Below are positions 13,301 to 23,918 of a stretch of DNA of 64,000 nt, piece after piece. The stretch is from Cladopsammia gracilis (Eukaryota > Cnidaria > Anthozoa > Scleractinia > Dendrophylliidae), in NCBI GenBank assembly GCA_022457155.1, contig JAJGOT010000113.1, positions 186,001 through 250,000 on the forward strand. Direction: 5' to 3'. Under the pieces are notes generated by a model. It saw nothing but the letters and a program-made list of their open reading frames with translations, had not been told where the DNA came from and made no database searches. Position 1 is the stretch's first letter. Every line of letters begins with the position of its first letter. A program made the position numbers and the translations under genes.

Positions 13301-13517
13301 TGAACACTTATACCACAACTGGTCACAACACGTACATATGTATTCTGGACCACATTTAATATTATTGTGAAATTGATTTATCATAAAAATTGCATTGCTT
13401 TTCTTTTTCTGTGATTGTAATTGATGACTATCAGTTCTTAAAGCTGATTGCTTTTCTACATTTTTATGTTCCATTTCAGCAGCTAGTGCAGTTCTATGTA
13501 AATTGCCACCTTTTTGC
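10312..13517. other. No gene seen; simple repeats
   Basis: No supportable coding region. Simple repeats include (CAA)n at about 11166-11190, (AAC)n at about 11854-11878 and a run of about 22 G at 12909-12930. Pyrimidine-rich patches around 12700 and 13140 share CCCTCCCCTTCCCTCA. The sequence ACAAGCGACTTAGCCCCGAA near 10330 has an approximate inverted counterpart near 15405-15440. Confidence 0.5.
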
Positions 13518-13518
13518 T

Positions 13519-13521
13519 TTT

Positions 13522-13580
<59 letters not shown>

Positions 13581-13591
13581 GTAGATAGATT
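13519..13591 (+). repeat. (GATA)n microsatellite
   Basis: About 18 near-perfect copies of the tetranucleotide AGAT, with one interruption near the right end. Confidence 0.98.
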
Positions 13592-13689
13592 TGTTTATTC
13601 AGAGCCCCTTGCAGCTAAGAGCTGGATAACAGGATCGTGCGCAAATACATATACATACATTTAACATTTCTGTTTAGTTCCATAATCTC

Positions 13690-14188
13690 TTGTGTATTTT
13701 CTACGGGCGCTTCTTTAGAGGACCGTTTCTTAATTTTCTTTATCTCTTCTAACTTTTCTTCCCTGTTCTTTCTTTTTTCAACAATTTTTTTCCCTCTTTT
13801 GTTTTACATTGTACATCGGCTCTTTTAATTTTCATGCATTCTTTCGTATAAACTCTACGTTTTTCATTTTTATCAATTACTTCTTTTACTTCTGGATTTT
13901 CTACGTGCACTTCTTTTAAGGACCGTTTGTTAATTTTCTTTATGTGTTCCAACTTTTCTTCCACATTATTTCTTTTTTTTTCAACAATTTTTTTCTCTCT
14001 CCTGTTTTACATTTTACATCAGCTCTTTTCATTTTCATGTATTCTTTATTATAAGCCCTACGTTTTTTTCTTTTTATCGATTACTCCTTTTTCTTGCGCA
14101 TCAGCTCTTTTCATTGTCATAATCTCTCATGTAAACTCTCTGTTTTTTCGTTCTATCACTTACTTTCTCCCGCAGTAAAGTAACATCA
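13690..14188 (-). pseudogene. Lysine-rich repeated relic downstream of the OTU fragment
   Basis: Two to three copies of a roughly 207-bp unit lie here (for example AGGACCGTTTCTTAATTTTC at about 13720 and its relative at about 13920). Read on the minus strand, the 13749-13964 frame gives a highly charged peptide with EEKLEHIKKINKRSLKEV and NEKRRVYTKECMKIKRA. Related blocks such as RTKKQRVYMRDYDNEKS recur closer to the OTU frame. It lies directly downstream of the OTU fragment on the same strand and may be part of the same decayed protein. I do not recognise the family. Repeated K/R-rich YxR-Y blocks occur near the N-terminus of some Helitron proteins, which is only a suggestion. Confidence 0.35.
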
Positions 14189-14568
14189 CTATTTGTTTGC
14201 TAATTGACAACTTCTTTTTTCTACAGTAGACACATAATGAATTTCACCTATGTGCCCAATATTACTCTCTATAAACTGTTCTGGGTTGTATACTAAATAC
14301 TCAATGCCAAGACTACGTATGTAAAAATGGTTGGTAGCATCGCCATACAATTGATGTGATACGGCACGAAAAAAACAATCGCCACCTCCTCCAACATCAA
14401 GAGCAATTCTATTTAATTCAGATAACCTACTTTCTAGTAGTGAAACTGAATCTATGGCACCTGAAGCATCAAAAGCAACCATTATAAACAATTGATAATT
14501 TTGTTTTACGAAATAATAGATTTCAATATATATTTTCTTGCTTTCAGTCTGCTATATTCTTTGCTAAT
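14189..14568 (-). pseudogene. OTU-family cysteine protease fragment
   Basis: The frame is open from just after a TAG near 14569 to a stop at 14189. It contains LDVGGGGDCFFRAVSHQLYG, which matches the OTU active-site block (D-G-x-G-D-C-F-F-R-A): the catalytic Cys is within GDCFF and the Asp lies four residues upstream. It continues through YIRSLGIEYLVYNPEQFIES. OTU domains remove ubiquitin from targets. In cnidarian genomes they are also found inside transposon proteins, including some Helitron-like ones. The frame ends before the catalytic His region of a full domain of about 130 residues, and no Met start is clear. It lies between dispersed repeats and before the lysine-rich relic. A truncated transposon-borne OTU gene is the best reading; a host exon cannot be excluded. 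Confidence 0.65.
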
Positions 14569-15725
14569 AGAGCTCCGTTGAGCGCTCGAAGGCAACTCTC
14601 TTGCGTCAGGATTTCAATGCGATCAAGCTACGTTGAGCACTCTAAAGTAACTCTCTTGTCCGCTTCAGGATTTTAATGTGATGAGTACGACACACAATTA
14701 ATATTCGTCTTCTTTTTATACGCCAAGAACGTTTTCTCCCTCTTACTTGCCACTCAAATAATACATTGTCTTTTTGTTTGTCTTGTCAATTAGCTCCCAA
14801 ATGGTGACAATATCTCTCTTGAAAAAAATCAACACGCTGAAATCGCTTATAAAATGCTTATTAAAATGTTTGCTTGATAAACTTTTGTTAACAAAATCAG
14901 CAAAATTATTACGTTTTTTGCATACTATTGCATAATCAAACCGTAATGGCAATGATTAATTGTTCCAAAATAGAACAAAAGCCAAATCCATACTCTTGCA
15001 TAATCAAATCGAAACATTTTTAGTTAGCTGAATCGGCAAAATCTCACCTCTCTTGCATACTATTGCATAATCATGACACCTCAACATTTAATAACCATTC
15101 AAATTTGAAATTACTCTTTAATGATCAAACCATAATAGCAATGATTCAGTATTTCAATGACTACTGAAAAGGGACATTAACGTCAATTTTGCGCAAAAGT
15201 AAATCCATTGTATAATACAATCAAGACAGCCTTGTCCGATAAATGACCACAAGTTGCTTCTCATTGACTAAAATTAATTGCCGACTCGCTTAAGCTACCT
15301 GGTTTGGTGGCTTAAATTTAACGACAGTTTAATTCAATTAAGCTGACTCGCTTAACTTTAAGCGAGTTGGAAAACCAACTCTTTTCACGAGATTTCCGGT
15401 TGTGACTCGCTAAGCGACTTGAAAAATCGCTCTTCGGGGTTAGTCGTCCCGGGTAGACAAGGTATCGCAGAACATTCCTGCCAATTTTTCTTTTCACCTC
15501 AAAAAGCGCACAGAGATCATACAGGTTGAAATTTCTTAGCTTCGTCGATCGCGGAAAATGTCAGATATAAACCTCAAAAAGCGGACAAAGATACAGCGTG
15601 AAATTTCTAAAGCATAAGACGCAAAGAGCGTAGAACGTCTCCGACACATCCACACAGGAAACAAAAGGCATAAAACGCAAACAGCGTAGAACGTCTCGGA
15701 CACATCAACTTAAAAACAATTTTGA
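14569..15725. repeat. Dispersed-repeat mosaic
   Basis: 14570-14750 resembles 17780-17990 (shared GAGTACGACACAC, AAGCTACGTTG and CTTCTTTTT landmarks). The TATTGCATAATCA motif recurs five times between 14925 and 15130. GCGTAGAACGTCTC occurs twice at 15612-15705 in a 57-bp tandem duplication. No gene is visible. Confidence 0.6.
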
Positions 15726-16092
15726 AAGATTGATACCTAACGTGAGATATCTAAACTTAATAAGAACTGTAATACCTTTGTGGTGACGTAGCGTAAGACA
15801 TGACAAGTTCATGACATTTCAATACCCTAGGGAAATTAACAATAGGACCGGGGGTGCTCCTCAAAAATTTTAGTGGAGGTATGTGACGCCCATCTTGAAA
15901 TCCTAACCGGTTTTACCAACCATATCCTCAATGCCCTAATATAGCTTCTATAAAGAAGAAAGAAGAAAGCCCCCCGGACAAAAGTCCACAAAATTTAACA
16001 ATGAACCGTTGTTAACAACTTTTGTCCCTTTTTTGTACTGATTCCGAAATCTCGTTTGCGGGCATGCGCATTAACGAGATAAAAAGGAAACT
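15726..16092 (+). repeat. 370-bp dispersed direct repeat, copy 2
   Basis: Partner of 9276-9645 in the same orientation. It differs by small indels, for example an extra AATGAACCGTTG segment near 16000. Confidence 0.8.
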
Positions 16093-16173
16093 TTATTACG
16101 AAAGACATCAGAGCGATCAAAGCCAGGCAAACGCTGAAAAGCAATTCTCACTATCTTTTGCCTCAACTAAGTC

Positions 16174-16396
16174 TCTAGACTACGAGTAGTCCCTCCTTTT
16201 TCCCCAGGGAAAGAAGTGCGAGTGAAACGCGAGCGCGCGTGAAAATCACCCCACGCAAGAAAGGCGAGACGTATCCTTTTTCTCTCTCCCCGCAGCGCGT
16301 CTCGCCTTTCTCGCGTAGGGTGATTTTCACGCGCGTGCTCGCGTTTCGCTCGCTCTACTATCCCTGAGGAAAAATGAGGGACTACTCGTAGTTTAC
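16174..16396. mobile_element. Foldback element with GC-rich arms
   Basis: ACTACGAGTAGTCCCTC at the left end pairs with GAGGGACTACTCGTAGT at the right end. The arms continue inward through GAAACGCGAGCGCGCGTGAA and GGCGAGACG. Each arm is about 100 bp with a short loop near 16285. It is non-coding; the charged frame across it is a by-product of the palindrome. Confidence 0.85.
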
Positions 16397-17334
16397 TAAG
16401 TCTCAAGCTGTCGCAGTGCTATATTTTTGTCTTTTCTTAAAATCTTCACCGGATATGTTTCTGTCATTTCTGCACAACACAACGGCTATGCTTAAAATAG
16501 GAAAACGGCAAACTGATCCTTACGGCAAGGCGATGAAGGAGTAAATAAAAGAATAAAACAAAATTTATATAATAAAATAAAAAAAATAGGGAAAAAATAG
16601 GGAAAAAATTAAATAAAAATAAAATAAAATAAAATAAGATAGGGAACGGGGAATTGGAAATAGGAACGGGGAAAGGGGAACGGGGAATCTTTAAAAGCGG
16701 GAATCTTCGGGGGAATTTTGAAAATCAGGAATCTTGAAAACGTTATAAAGTGGAGATATTTATGCCGTAAACAAGATAAATAAACTTAAAATGAGATATT
16801 TAACCGATCAACACATTATCCTAAACTGAGTGAAACAGTAAATAATAAGTTGCTGCTCAAAAGTTGTTACTGCTTTACAGGCCTAACACAATTCCTGCTC
16901 GTCGCTAAAAGAGCCCTAGAAGCATTTTAGCCCAGTTTTTATAGAATAAGTCTACCCCAAGTACTCTCTACTATACGCTCAGGTAAACGTCCGATGCCAA
17001 ACCCTTCAAATCGCTCAAATTCGCCGTTTTCAGCTACAAGAACGACAACACACAACATTTCATGTAAAAATACGTTTATCTTGATCTTATTTATGAATAT
17101 TCATCACAGAATATTACGATAAGTGAACCTTTTCGATATTCCCATACATTTCCTCTAAATTTAAAAATACGAACAGTCACACTGATTGTGTGGGCCACCT
17201 GTGTGCTACCATGTACCTAAATCTAATAATGGCAATGAGTCACTATTCCAAAATAGAACAAAAGGCAAAATCCATACTGCCTTTTCGTTCGCGTGATCGG
17301 TAATTTAAGATCAAAAGTTTATCAAATGATAATA
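16397..17334. other. No gene seen; AAAATAAAAT tract
   Basis: 16500-16560 contains GGCAAACTGATCCTTACGGC, the inverse of a block at about 6790-6820. An A-rich AAAATA tract follows at 16560-16640 and a GGGGAAC-rich stretch at 16640-16720. No coding signal was found. Confidence 0.5.
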
Positions 17335-17600
17335 CACCATGAGAACTCAAAGCCATTCATTTCATAATTGAACTTACTAATTACTGCTTTCCTCATAACA
17401 TGCCATGAGAACTCAAAGCCATTCATTTCATAAATTGAACTAACTAATTACTGCTTCCCTAAAGAATCGCGAGAAAATCATTAATAAAAACAAAGAAACT
17501 TTAGATAACTTAGACGTTTGCGTGATCGCTAAGAGAAAATCAAAAATTCATCAAATGATAACATGACATGACAGTTCAAAGCCATTCATTAAATAATTAC
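17335..17600 (+). repeat. Imperfect tandem repeat, about 65-bp unit
   Basis: Three diverged copies of a unit containing CTCAAAGCCATTCATTTCAT and AACTAATTACTGCTT, with the third copy further diverged. Confidence 0.75.
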
Positions 17601-18009
17601 TCCTTTTCTCAAAAACCGCGACAAAAATATCAACAAAACAAACAAACTTAACATAAACTACATACCTACATGTGTACATGCGATTACCTTAAAGTCTGAA
17701 ATCTCAGTGTTTCTGCAGATCGGCTACGTTTACACTGTTTTTCTTTACAATGTTTCTCCCGCATACTTTAGATAGTCGGCACTTCAACAAAAGATAAAAA
17801 GCACTCTAAGGTAACCCTCATGTCCACGGCACGACAACAACTGAACACTAATGCAATGAAGCTACGTTGGACATTCTAGCTTAACTGTCTTCTCCACGTC
17901 AGAATGCCAATGCCGTGCAGTGAGTACGACACACTCACTTCTTGATATTCATCTTCTTTTTCTGCGCTAAACACATTTTCTTCGTATTGGCACCCAACTA
18001 ATATTGCGC
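17601..18009. repeat. Diverged copy of the 14.6-kb repeat block
   Basis: 17780-17990 resembles 14570-14750 in order and orientation. No gene is visible. Confidence 0.5.
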
Positions 18010-18814
18010 TGGATCTAATAGACTAATTGCACGGCCAATGCCCAGCAGTCAGAAATTTTCACAAAATGTAATAAATTTGACGCAAAATGTAATATTTCAG
18101 TTTGACAGACGCCACCAATCAATCAAGTTGTACACGTCATCGATCACTTGGCAACGATATTCAAGAGAGTAAGAAGCCCCTTCCAGCAAAGTATAAGTTG
18201 GATATCGAGCGTTTGCCGCAATAAAAACGGCAATAAAAATAACACCAAACACAATAAAAGTTCATGTTTTCTCCTTCTATGCATATAGAAACGTCTGAGA
18301 AATCAAAATCACCCACGTTCTTCAAAAGTATTGTGAACAAGGTTCCTTTGCCAAGAGTGTACATGCATCCCAGAGCTGAGAGGCCATGTTCTCCGTATCA
18401 GAGTGAGAAAGATAATCTACATGAAAGGAAAAGGTTCTGGCTCAGTCTTGGAACATAAAAACATCATCAGTTAAAATAACTGGTCAAATTCTTGGCTGAT
18501 CTTAGTGGGCGATATCCCTTGTCTGGTTTTTCATCAATCAATTTACTGGAAAAAATAAGTTTTCCTACATGCGAATCCTCGTTCCTTTTTCTTTTTTTAC
18601 CACAAAATGTTGTGTTGGTGTAAAGTTCTGAAAGCTCAGTATTCAGTATGACAGCATTCAGTATTCAGTATGACAGATATGATAGAGATGTTTGTGTTTA
18701 GAACCAAAAGCTTCCCATGTAAACTTTAAAGCAGGAAAAGGCATGCAAAAAACAACAACATTCGATCAGTCTGGATAGCGCATGCACTACGTACGGACTG
18801 CATTTGCTTATATA

Positions 18815-19295
18815 GAGTGTTTCACATGAGTCATAAAAATTAAAAATCTAAAGTATGCATCCTACAAAGCTGTTTCTAACATGGTATGTAGATACCAGTG
18901 TTATGATCTTTCACAAAAAGTTTCAGGTTTTAACGATGTGTCGTTTTCGATTTATAAAGGTTGTAAATGTGTCACGCAATTCGTCACGCTATTTTAGATA
19001 AGCCGTTAAAATAAACAAAATTGAACTAGTTAAAAGTTATTAATAAATTATAGATGCTTAAAGGCCGATTTCATGCCTCTTATAGTCAATATTTTGTGAT
19101 GAGATTTTTGGTGTTATTAAGACTTTAAAGTCTTAAATTTTTTGCCGCCATGTTGGTGTCCCTAAGTGGGACACCAAGATGGCCGCTCCAAACATTTCTT
19201 ACTGTGTAGTTGTAAATTCTCTACAATTCCATAAACATTTTAGAATCGAAAACTGCTTCTGAATTTTGATATGACGTCAGTGAAAACACTCTATA
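18815..19295. mobile_element. TIR element of the GTTTTCAC family, copy 1
   Basis: The terminal inverted repeats are TATAGAGTGTTTCACATGA at the left and GTCAGTGAAAACACTCTATA at the right. The interior matches 48227-48790 over most of its length (shared AAAGCTGTTTCTAACATGGT and CACGCAATTCGTCACGCTAT). It contains a central hairpin at 19144-19186 (see findings). Confidence 0.8.
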
Positions 19296-19359
19296 GGAAG
19301 GTTTTTTTGTCGTTCAATAATTTAATAAAATAAATGAAAAGTTCCAAATTTGGTAGCTG

Positions 19360-19690
19360 GTCACATACCGAAAACCGAAAAATCCCGAAAATAAGCCCCT
19401 CTGTATATAAGCCCCTCCGAATATAAGCCCCCCAAATTCGAAATGCAAAAAAGCGTCCTAATATAATAAGCTCCTCCGAATATAAGCCCATGGACTATTA
19501 GGGTTAGCTTTTTTAAGCTGTTTTAATTCTGAGTGTTTGAGCTGTATTTGTTGTCAATCTTAACCCATTTTGAAACGTTCCCTCCTATAATAAGCCTCCG
19601 TATATAAGCCCCTAACGAATATGTCCCTCGAAATAGTCCTTTGAAAAGTATAAGCCCGGGGGCTTATTTTCGGAATTTTACTGTATGTCA
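19360..19690. mobile_element. TIR element with AATAAGCCCC repeats
   Basis: CCCGAAAATAAGCCCC near the left end and its complement GGGGCTTATTTTCGG at about 19659-19673 form terminal inverted repeats. Several ATATAAGCCCCTCC sub-repeats lie inside. It is non-coding. The motif is widespread in invertebrate non-autonomous DNA transposons, but I cannot assign the superfamily. Confidence 0.7.
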
Positions 19691-19959
19691 ATTTATAAAT
19701 TTCAAAGATTTAGAAAAAAAATCAATCTAGTCACGTGATCGATGACGTCACACCATGTGATTCATAGACGATGTTTGGCTTGCCGTCTTGGCTGTAGTTG
19801 CCAAATTTCGTGGTTGACTTTATAATAAAACGGAAATAGTAGATTTTCGATCTAGTCACGTGATCGATGACGTGTACAGCTTGATTGATAGGTGGCGTTT
19901 TTCGTTTCCAAGTATAGATGTTCATATGTGTACTGCCCCCTTGAGCTACGACAAAACTG

Positions 19960-20165
19960 AAATTATTACATTTTGCGTCAAATTTATTACATTTTGCGTT
20001 ACTTTAGTTTATTACATTTTGCGTCAAAAGTTATTACATTTTGGGTTACCGAGTTTATTACATTTTGCGTCAAAAGTTATAACATTTTGGGTTACTATTA
20101 CATTTTGCGTCAAAAGTTATTACATGTTGGGTTACTATTACAGTTTGAGTCAATTATTACATTTT
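19960..20165 (+). repeat. Cluster of ATTACATTTTGCGTCAAAAG repeats
   Basis: About nine variants of TTATTACATTTTGCGTCAAA or TTATTACATTTTGGGTTAC follow one another with irregular spacing. The same word occurs inverted at 18061-18100. Confidence 0.85.
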
Positions 20166-20660
20166 GTGGCGTAACAAACGTCTCACTCAAAACTCTTAAG
20201 AGTAATCAAAATAAATAATACTTTCAAATAATTTTGGGAATCGCTTGACATTTCTAAACGAACTTTGAATACTCTTAAGAGGCTTGAGTGAGACGTTCAG
20301 TCAAAACTCTGTGAACATTTCTGACTGCCGGGCATTTAGTCTATTCGAGGCCGTGCCCAGCAGTCTGCAGAAATTTTCTAAGTGTCGTGAACATAGCGAT
20401 CTTATGGTATGACCAAGCTTAAATTTCTGCTGAGACTCGCAGTCAGAAATTTTCACAGAATTTCGACTGAACTTCTCACTCAAACCTCTTAAGAGTAATC
20501 AAAGTTCGTTTAGAAATGCCAAGCGATTCCCAAAATTATTTTGATTTTCCAGTTGACGAAATATCCAAGCTTGGGCATACTATAAGATCGCTATGTTCAC
20601 GACACTTTATAGAACATTTCTGCAGACTGCCAGGCACGGACTAAATGCCCGGTAGTGAGA

Positions 20661-21004
20661 AATTTTCATAGAACTTTCATTGAAAGGCTCTTTAAACCTT
20701 TTGAGAGTATTCGATGTTCGTTTAGAAATGTTAAGCGCTTCCAAAAGTTATTTTTCCTTTCTTGTTGACGATGCTGCAATATTTCGGAAATATTTTACAT
20801 CCAATAGATAGCCCGCGATGTGCTCTACAAGATAAGGTAAATATTATGGGTTGGGGCGCTGCTGGGGGTCCGTGACGTCATCCAAAATGGCCGCCAAGGT
20901 GGCCGCCATCTTGGATTTTACTAAAAAGTCAAATTTATCAGAAAAATGCGGAAATTGCAAATATTGTCTGCTAGAGTTGCAAAATAACATACAAACATTT
21001 TGAT
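20661..21004. other. No gene seen
   Basis: Non-coding. It contains AAAATGGCCGCCAAGGTGG beside an inverted CCGCCATCTTGG at 20885-20920, a short hairpin-like motif. Confidence 0.4.
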
Positions 21005-21545
21005 GCTTTAAGTAGCATTTTATGTTTTTTTTGCTGAAAAAAGGTGAAAAACACGCTTTTTTCTTCAAAAAAAAATGACTTGACTACATGTTACTTATGA
21101 CGTCATATCTCGTTACCATAGCAACCGGTTGTCGCCAAACTTTACCAAAATTTGTCTCAAGGATAAATGAACAGCTACTGAAAACGGCATGCGCTAATCT
21201 TAAATGGTCTTGAAAATATCGGAGAAAAATCTTAAGGAGGTGGAAACCAACCCCCCCCCCCCCCCTCCTCCTCTTGTACGTCCGAGGGTTAAACATTTTG
21301 TTGCTTTTGGTGGCATTTTATACGTTTTTTTCCACTGAAGAAAGGTGAAAAACACGTATTTTTATGTAAAAATGGCTTGGCCACATGTTATTTATGACGT
21401 AATATCTCGTTACCATATCAACCGGTTGTCGCCAAACTTTACCAAAACGTGTTTCAAGGATAAACGAATAGCTACTGCCAATCGTAAATGGCCTTGAAAA
21501 TATGGCAGAAAAACCTTGAGGGGAGGGGGGGGGGGGTGTTGTAGT
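21005..21545 (+). repeat. Tandem duplication, about 290-bp unit
   Basis: 21005-21290 and 21300-21545 are diverged direct copies sharing GGTGAAAAACACG, ATATCTCGTTACCATA, GGTTGTCGCCAAACTTTACC and TTGAAAATAT. One copy ends in a poly-C run (about 21249-21265) and the other in a poly-G run (about 21521-21538). Confidence 0.85.
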
Positions 21546-21739
21546 CTTTCAAAGAAAAATAAAATAGTCGAATATTATTATCTTTCAGGTTTGTTTCTTC
21601 AACATAAACCGACTCCATCAGAATCTAGAAATCCAATAAACTATTTGGCCAAGCTTTCGTTGTCTAATTTGAGCGAGAGAACTGTTTTGCAATTGTACTT
21701 TAGCGAAACGATGATCTTTTACATAAGCGGTGAAGCCGT

Positions 21740-22560
21740 TGTTAACCAGTTTAAGAAGTAATGCCACGAGAATTTGGTGTCATTTAAAAAAAAGAAAGTT
21801 TTTATAAGCAGACATTTTTTGCGAAAAACTGCTACCGTGGTGTATCAAAACGGTTGATGAGTGTCTGTCGTCGTAGACAGACTGCGTCCGAATGAATTTT
21901 AAGAATTGGTCGATTAACTTTCTCTCGATGTTTTAGTATTATTTTGTAAATAAGTAAAGTTATTTTAGCATTGTTTTGATCTAAAAGGTAAAAATCCCCG
22001 TGACACGGCCCTTTTAAAGAGCGAAGCAGATAGCAAAGTACGCATGCTTGGGTCGTCTTAAACTGTGTGTGTCTTTAAATCTAAAAGAAAACAGATCACA
22101 GAAACACTGTACAACCGCCGAGCACAAATGATTCTTGAATGAGGTTGATGCTGATTTTTTCATAAGCTGTAAAGCAGTCGTTAACGTACAGGGGCATTGT
22201 CACGGGGATTTGGTGTCATTTCAAAAAACAAAAAAGTGTTTTTCCACTAAATGAAACCGAAAAATAATCGTCGGGTTTTGCAATAATTTGGTACCCTGGT
22301 GTACTAAAACTGTCTATTAGTGTCTGTCGTCATAGACAAACTGGATCTGAATGAATTGCAACTTGAAATAATTATAACTTATAAGTAATTAATTAGGCTA
22401 ACTTTTTTTTTCAAGTTCTCACATTTTCGTTTCCAAAACAGGTTAGAACAGACCATGATTGGGTTCCTCTTTCAAGAATTGGTTAATTAATTTTCTCTTA
22501 GTGTTTTAGTTTTCTTTTGTAAATATATTAAGGTATTATAGCATGGTTTTGGCCATCCTT
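21740..22560 (+). repeat. Diverged direct duplication
   Basis: 21755-21980 and 22190-22560 share GATTTGGTGTCATTT-type blocks, AGTGTCTGTCGTC, AAGAATTGGT and GTTTTAGT in the same order. The second copy carries about 100 bp of extra sequence near 22370-22480. No coding frame is shared. Confidence 0.7.
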
Positions 22561-22734
22561 GGAGACCCAGGGGGCAGTTAGTCGGGGCAAGAGAGAGTAA
22601 AAGAGGGCGAAAAAATGGAGATTGACGGCAGAAACTAAAATACCATCATTTATTTCTGAAGCATCTAAGCGGGTCAGAATCCTGAATCATTTAATCTGAT
22701 TCACTGGCTAATCACGCGCTATCTGCCGGTTCAG

Positions 22735-22830
22735 CCTTTTTTTTTATCCGGACCGGGTTTGCCTAGGCTCGACTACCAGCGGAAAACGACTCCGCGCTCC
22801 TCCTCCGAAAAGACGGCTGGACGCGTGAAC
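22735..22830 (+). repeat. Left partner of a diverged inverted repeat
   Basis: Landmarks ATCCGGACC, CCTAGGCTCGA and ACGGCTGGACGCGTG occur here and, in the same order on the opposite strand, at 28106-28215. It lies just upstream of the RecQ-like helicase start. Confidence 0.7.
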
Positions 22831-23008
22831 TTGTTGTTAATTTCGTTCAATCAGAAGATTACCTGCTCAAATCGAGCAGGCGAATAAATTATTCTTCTAG
22901 AGCATAATTTAAAAATGGTGGATGCGAAGGAGTCGTTTGATTTGGTGTGCGATCGTATTGTAATGAAACATGAACGAAAATAGCATCTTAACTCGGAAAA
23001 AATTTCCG

Positions 23009-23080
23009 AGCTCCAGATGGGATTCGAACCCACGACCCTCCGTGATCTAGTCGGATGCTCTACCACTGAGCTACTAGAAC
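23009..23080 (-). tRNA. tRNA-like sequence (SINE head), AGA-type anticodon loop
   Basis: The acceptor stem GTTCTAG/CTGGAGC pairs with two G-T wobbles. The D arm (AGCTCAGTGGTAGAGC) and T arm (GTGGGTTCGAATCCCAT) are intact. The anticodon loop is CTAGATC. A serine tRNA with this anticodon should have a long variable arm, which is absent, so a SINE head is more likely than a translating tRNA. Confidence 0.6.
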
Positions 23081-23306
23081 TCTGTGGTGAGCAAGGGTGA
23101 AATGTGGGCTTTGACTGGAACCGCATCGCGCGGTCACACAGCCAAATAACTTAACACATATGACTCATAACTGCATCGCGCAGTCACATTAAGGCATATC
23201 CAGGATGCAACCAACCAACCTCCAAGTGAGTCTTTTTTTTTAGAAATGAAACATGAACGAAAATAGCATCTTAACTCGCCCACATTTCACCCTTGCTCAC
23301 CACGAA

Positions 23307-23378
23307 GTTCTAGTAGTTCAGTGGTAGAGCATCCGACTAGATCACGGAGGGTCGTGGGTTCGAATCCCATCTGGAACT
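23307..23378 (+). tRNA. tRNA-like sequence (SINE head), second copy
   Basis: Near-identical inverted copy of 23009-23080. The acceptor stem GTTCTAG/CTGGAAC pairs fully with one G-T wobble. The D arm has a substitution (AGTTCAGTGGTAGAGC). Internal A and B boxes are intact. Confidence 0.6.
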
Positions 23379-23918
23379 CGGAAATTTTTTCCGAGTTAAG
23401 ATGCTATTTTCGTTCATGTTTCATTTCTAAAAAAAAGACTCACTTGGAGGATCGTATTGTAGAGAGATTTAAACTTGAAAATCTCAAAGTTTTACAACGG
23501 GATCAGGAAAGTCCCTTTTTTGCCAATTCGCACCGATGATTTTCGATATTGTGAAAGAGACGAGCTTTAAGTCCATTGCGGTCGTTATTTCACCCCTGAC
23601 ATCGCTAATGGAAGATCGAGTAAATTCCTAAAATCAATAGGCATTGCTGCCAAGATTATTGGCGAAGATCAAAAGGACGAGGAGGCGAAAAAATCCGTTT
23701 TTGTTTTCTGATCGATGGGGGAATATATTGTCGAGTGAAGTCTATGAAGAGAGACTGTGCCTCATTGCTGTGGCTGAAGCTCACTGTATTTCACACATAT
23801 CCATATAGACATATTGACAAGATCTGGCGCTACATCACGTGTGTTTGACATATCCGGTTGTGGTTTGTTGTGAGCTGTGTAACCGCTCCTCCAGTAGTTT
23901 TCCAACAGATCAGTTCGG

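Larger units (their letters stand above)
18010..20660. repeat. Large compound inverted-repeat region
   Basis: The left block at about 18025-18145 (ATGCCCAGCAGTCAGAAATT, ATTTGACGCAAAATGTAATA, GTACACGTCATCGATCAC) has inverted partners at 19845-20000 and 20320-20460. A second set of arms pairs 20228-20425 with 20465-20660, sharing CTCTTAAGAG, TCTAAACGAACTTTGA and GCGATCTTAT in opposite orientation. This looks like one or more foldback transposons with other elements nested inside. No open frame is preserved. Confidence 0.65.
22963..23449 (+). mobile_element. SINE-like element with two opposed tRNA heads, inserted in the helicase gene
   Basis: GATCGTATTGTA flanks the unit exactly (22951-22962 and 23450-23461), a 12-bp target duplication. 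Inside, a minus-strand tRNA-like head (23009-23080) and a plus-strand one (23307-23378) face each other. Both carry the same tail, containing GAGTTAAGATGCTATTTTCG, which runs outward from each tRNA. The structure suggests a tRNA-derived SINE that acquired a partial inverted second copy before or during insertion. Confidence 0.8.
22915..23800 (+). pseudogene. RecQ-like ATP-dependent helicase pseudogene
   Basis: An ATG at 22915 opens MVDAKESFDLVCDRIV. The frame is then broken by a 487-bp insertion with a 12-bp target duplication and resumes at 23450 as RIVERFKLENLKVLQRDQES. After a stop near 23538 the downstream helicase core continues as SFKSIAVVISPLTSLMEDRV, and later LSSEVYEERLCLIAVAEAHC. 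RecQ-family helicases unwind DNA 3' to 5' using ATP. Here the Walker A segment is missing, the DEAH box reads AEAH, and several frameshifts and stops follow, so it cannot be functional. Helicase homology stops near 23800, just before the Gypsy element. A second, shorter RecQ-like piece lies at 59629-59796. RecQ-type genes are multicopy in corals. The flanking inverted repeats suggest this copy travelled in a mobile unit, which is inference. Confidence 0.75.

Noticed and set aside
13499..13600. GATA array considered as a CRISPR-like or regulatory repeat
   Set aside because: Plain tetranucleotide microsatellite without spacers.
16167..16406. Arg-rich 79-codon frame
   Set aside because: It spans a GC-rich foldback; composition is explained by the palindrome.
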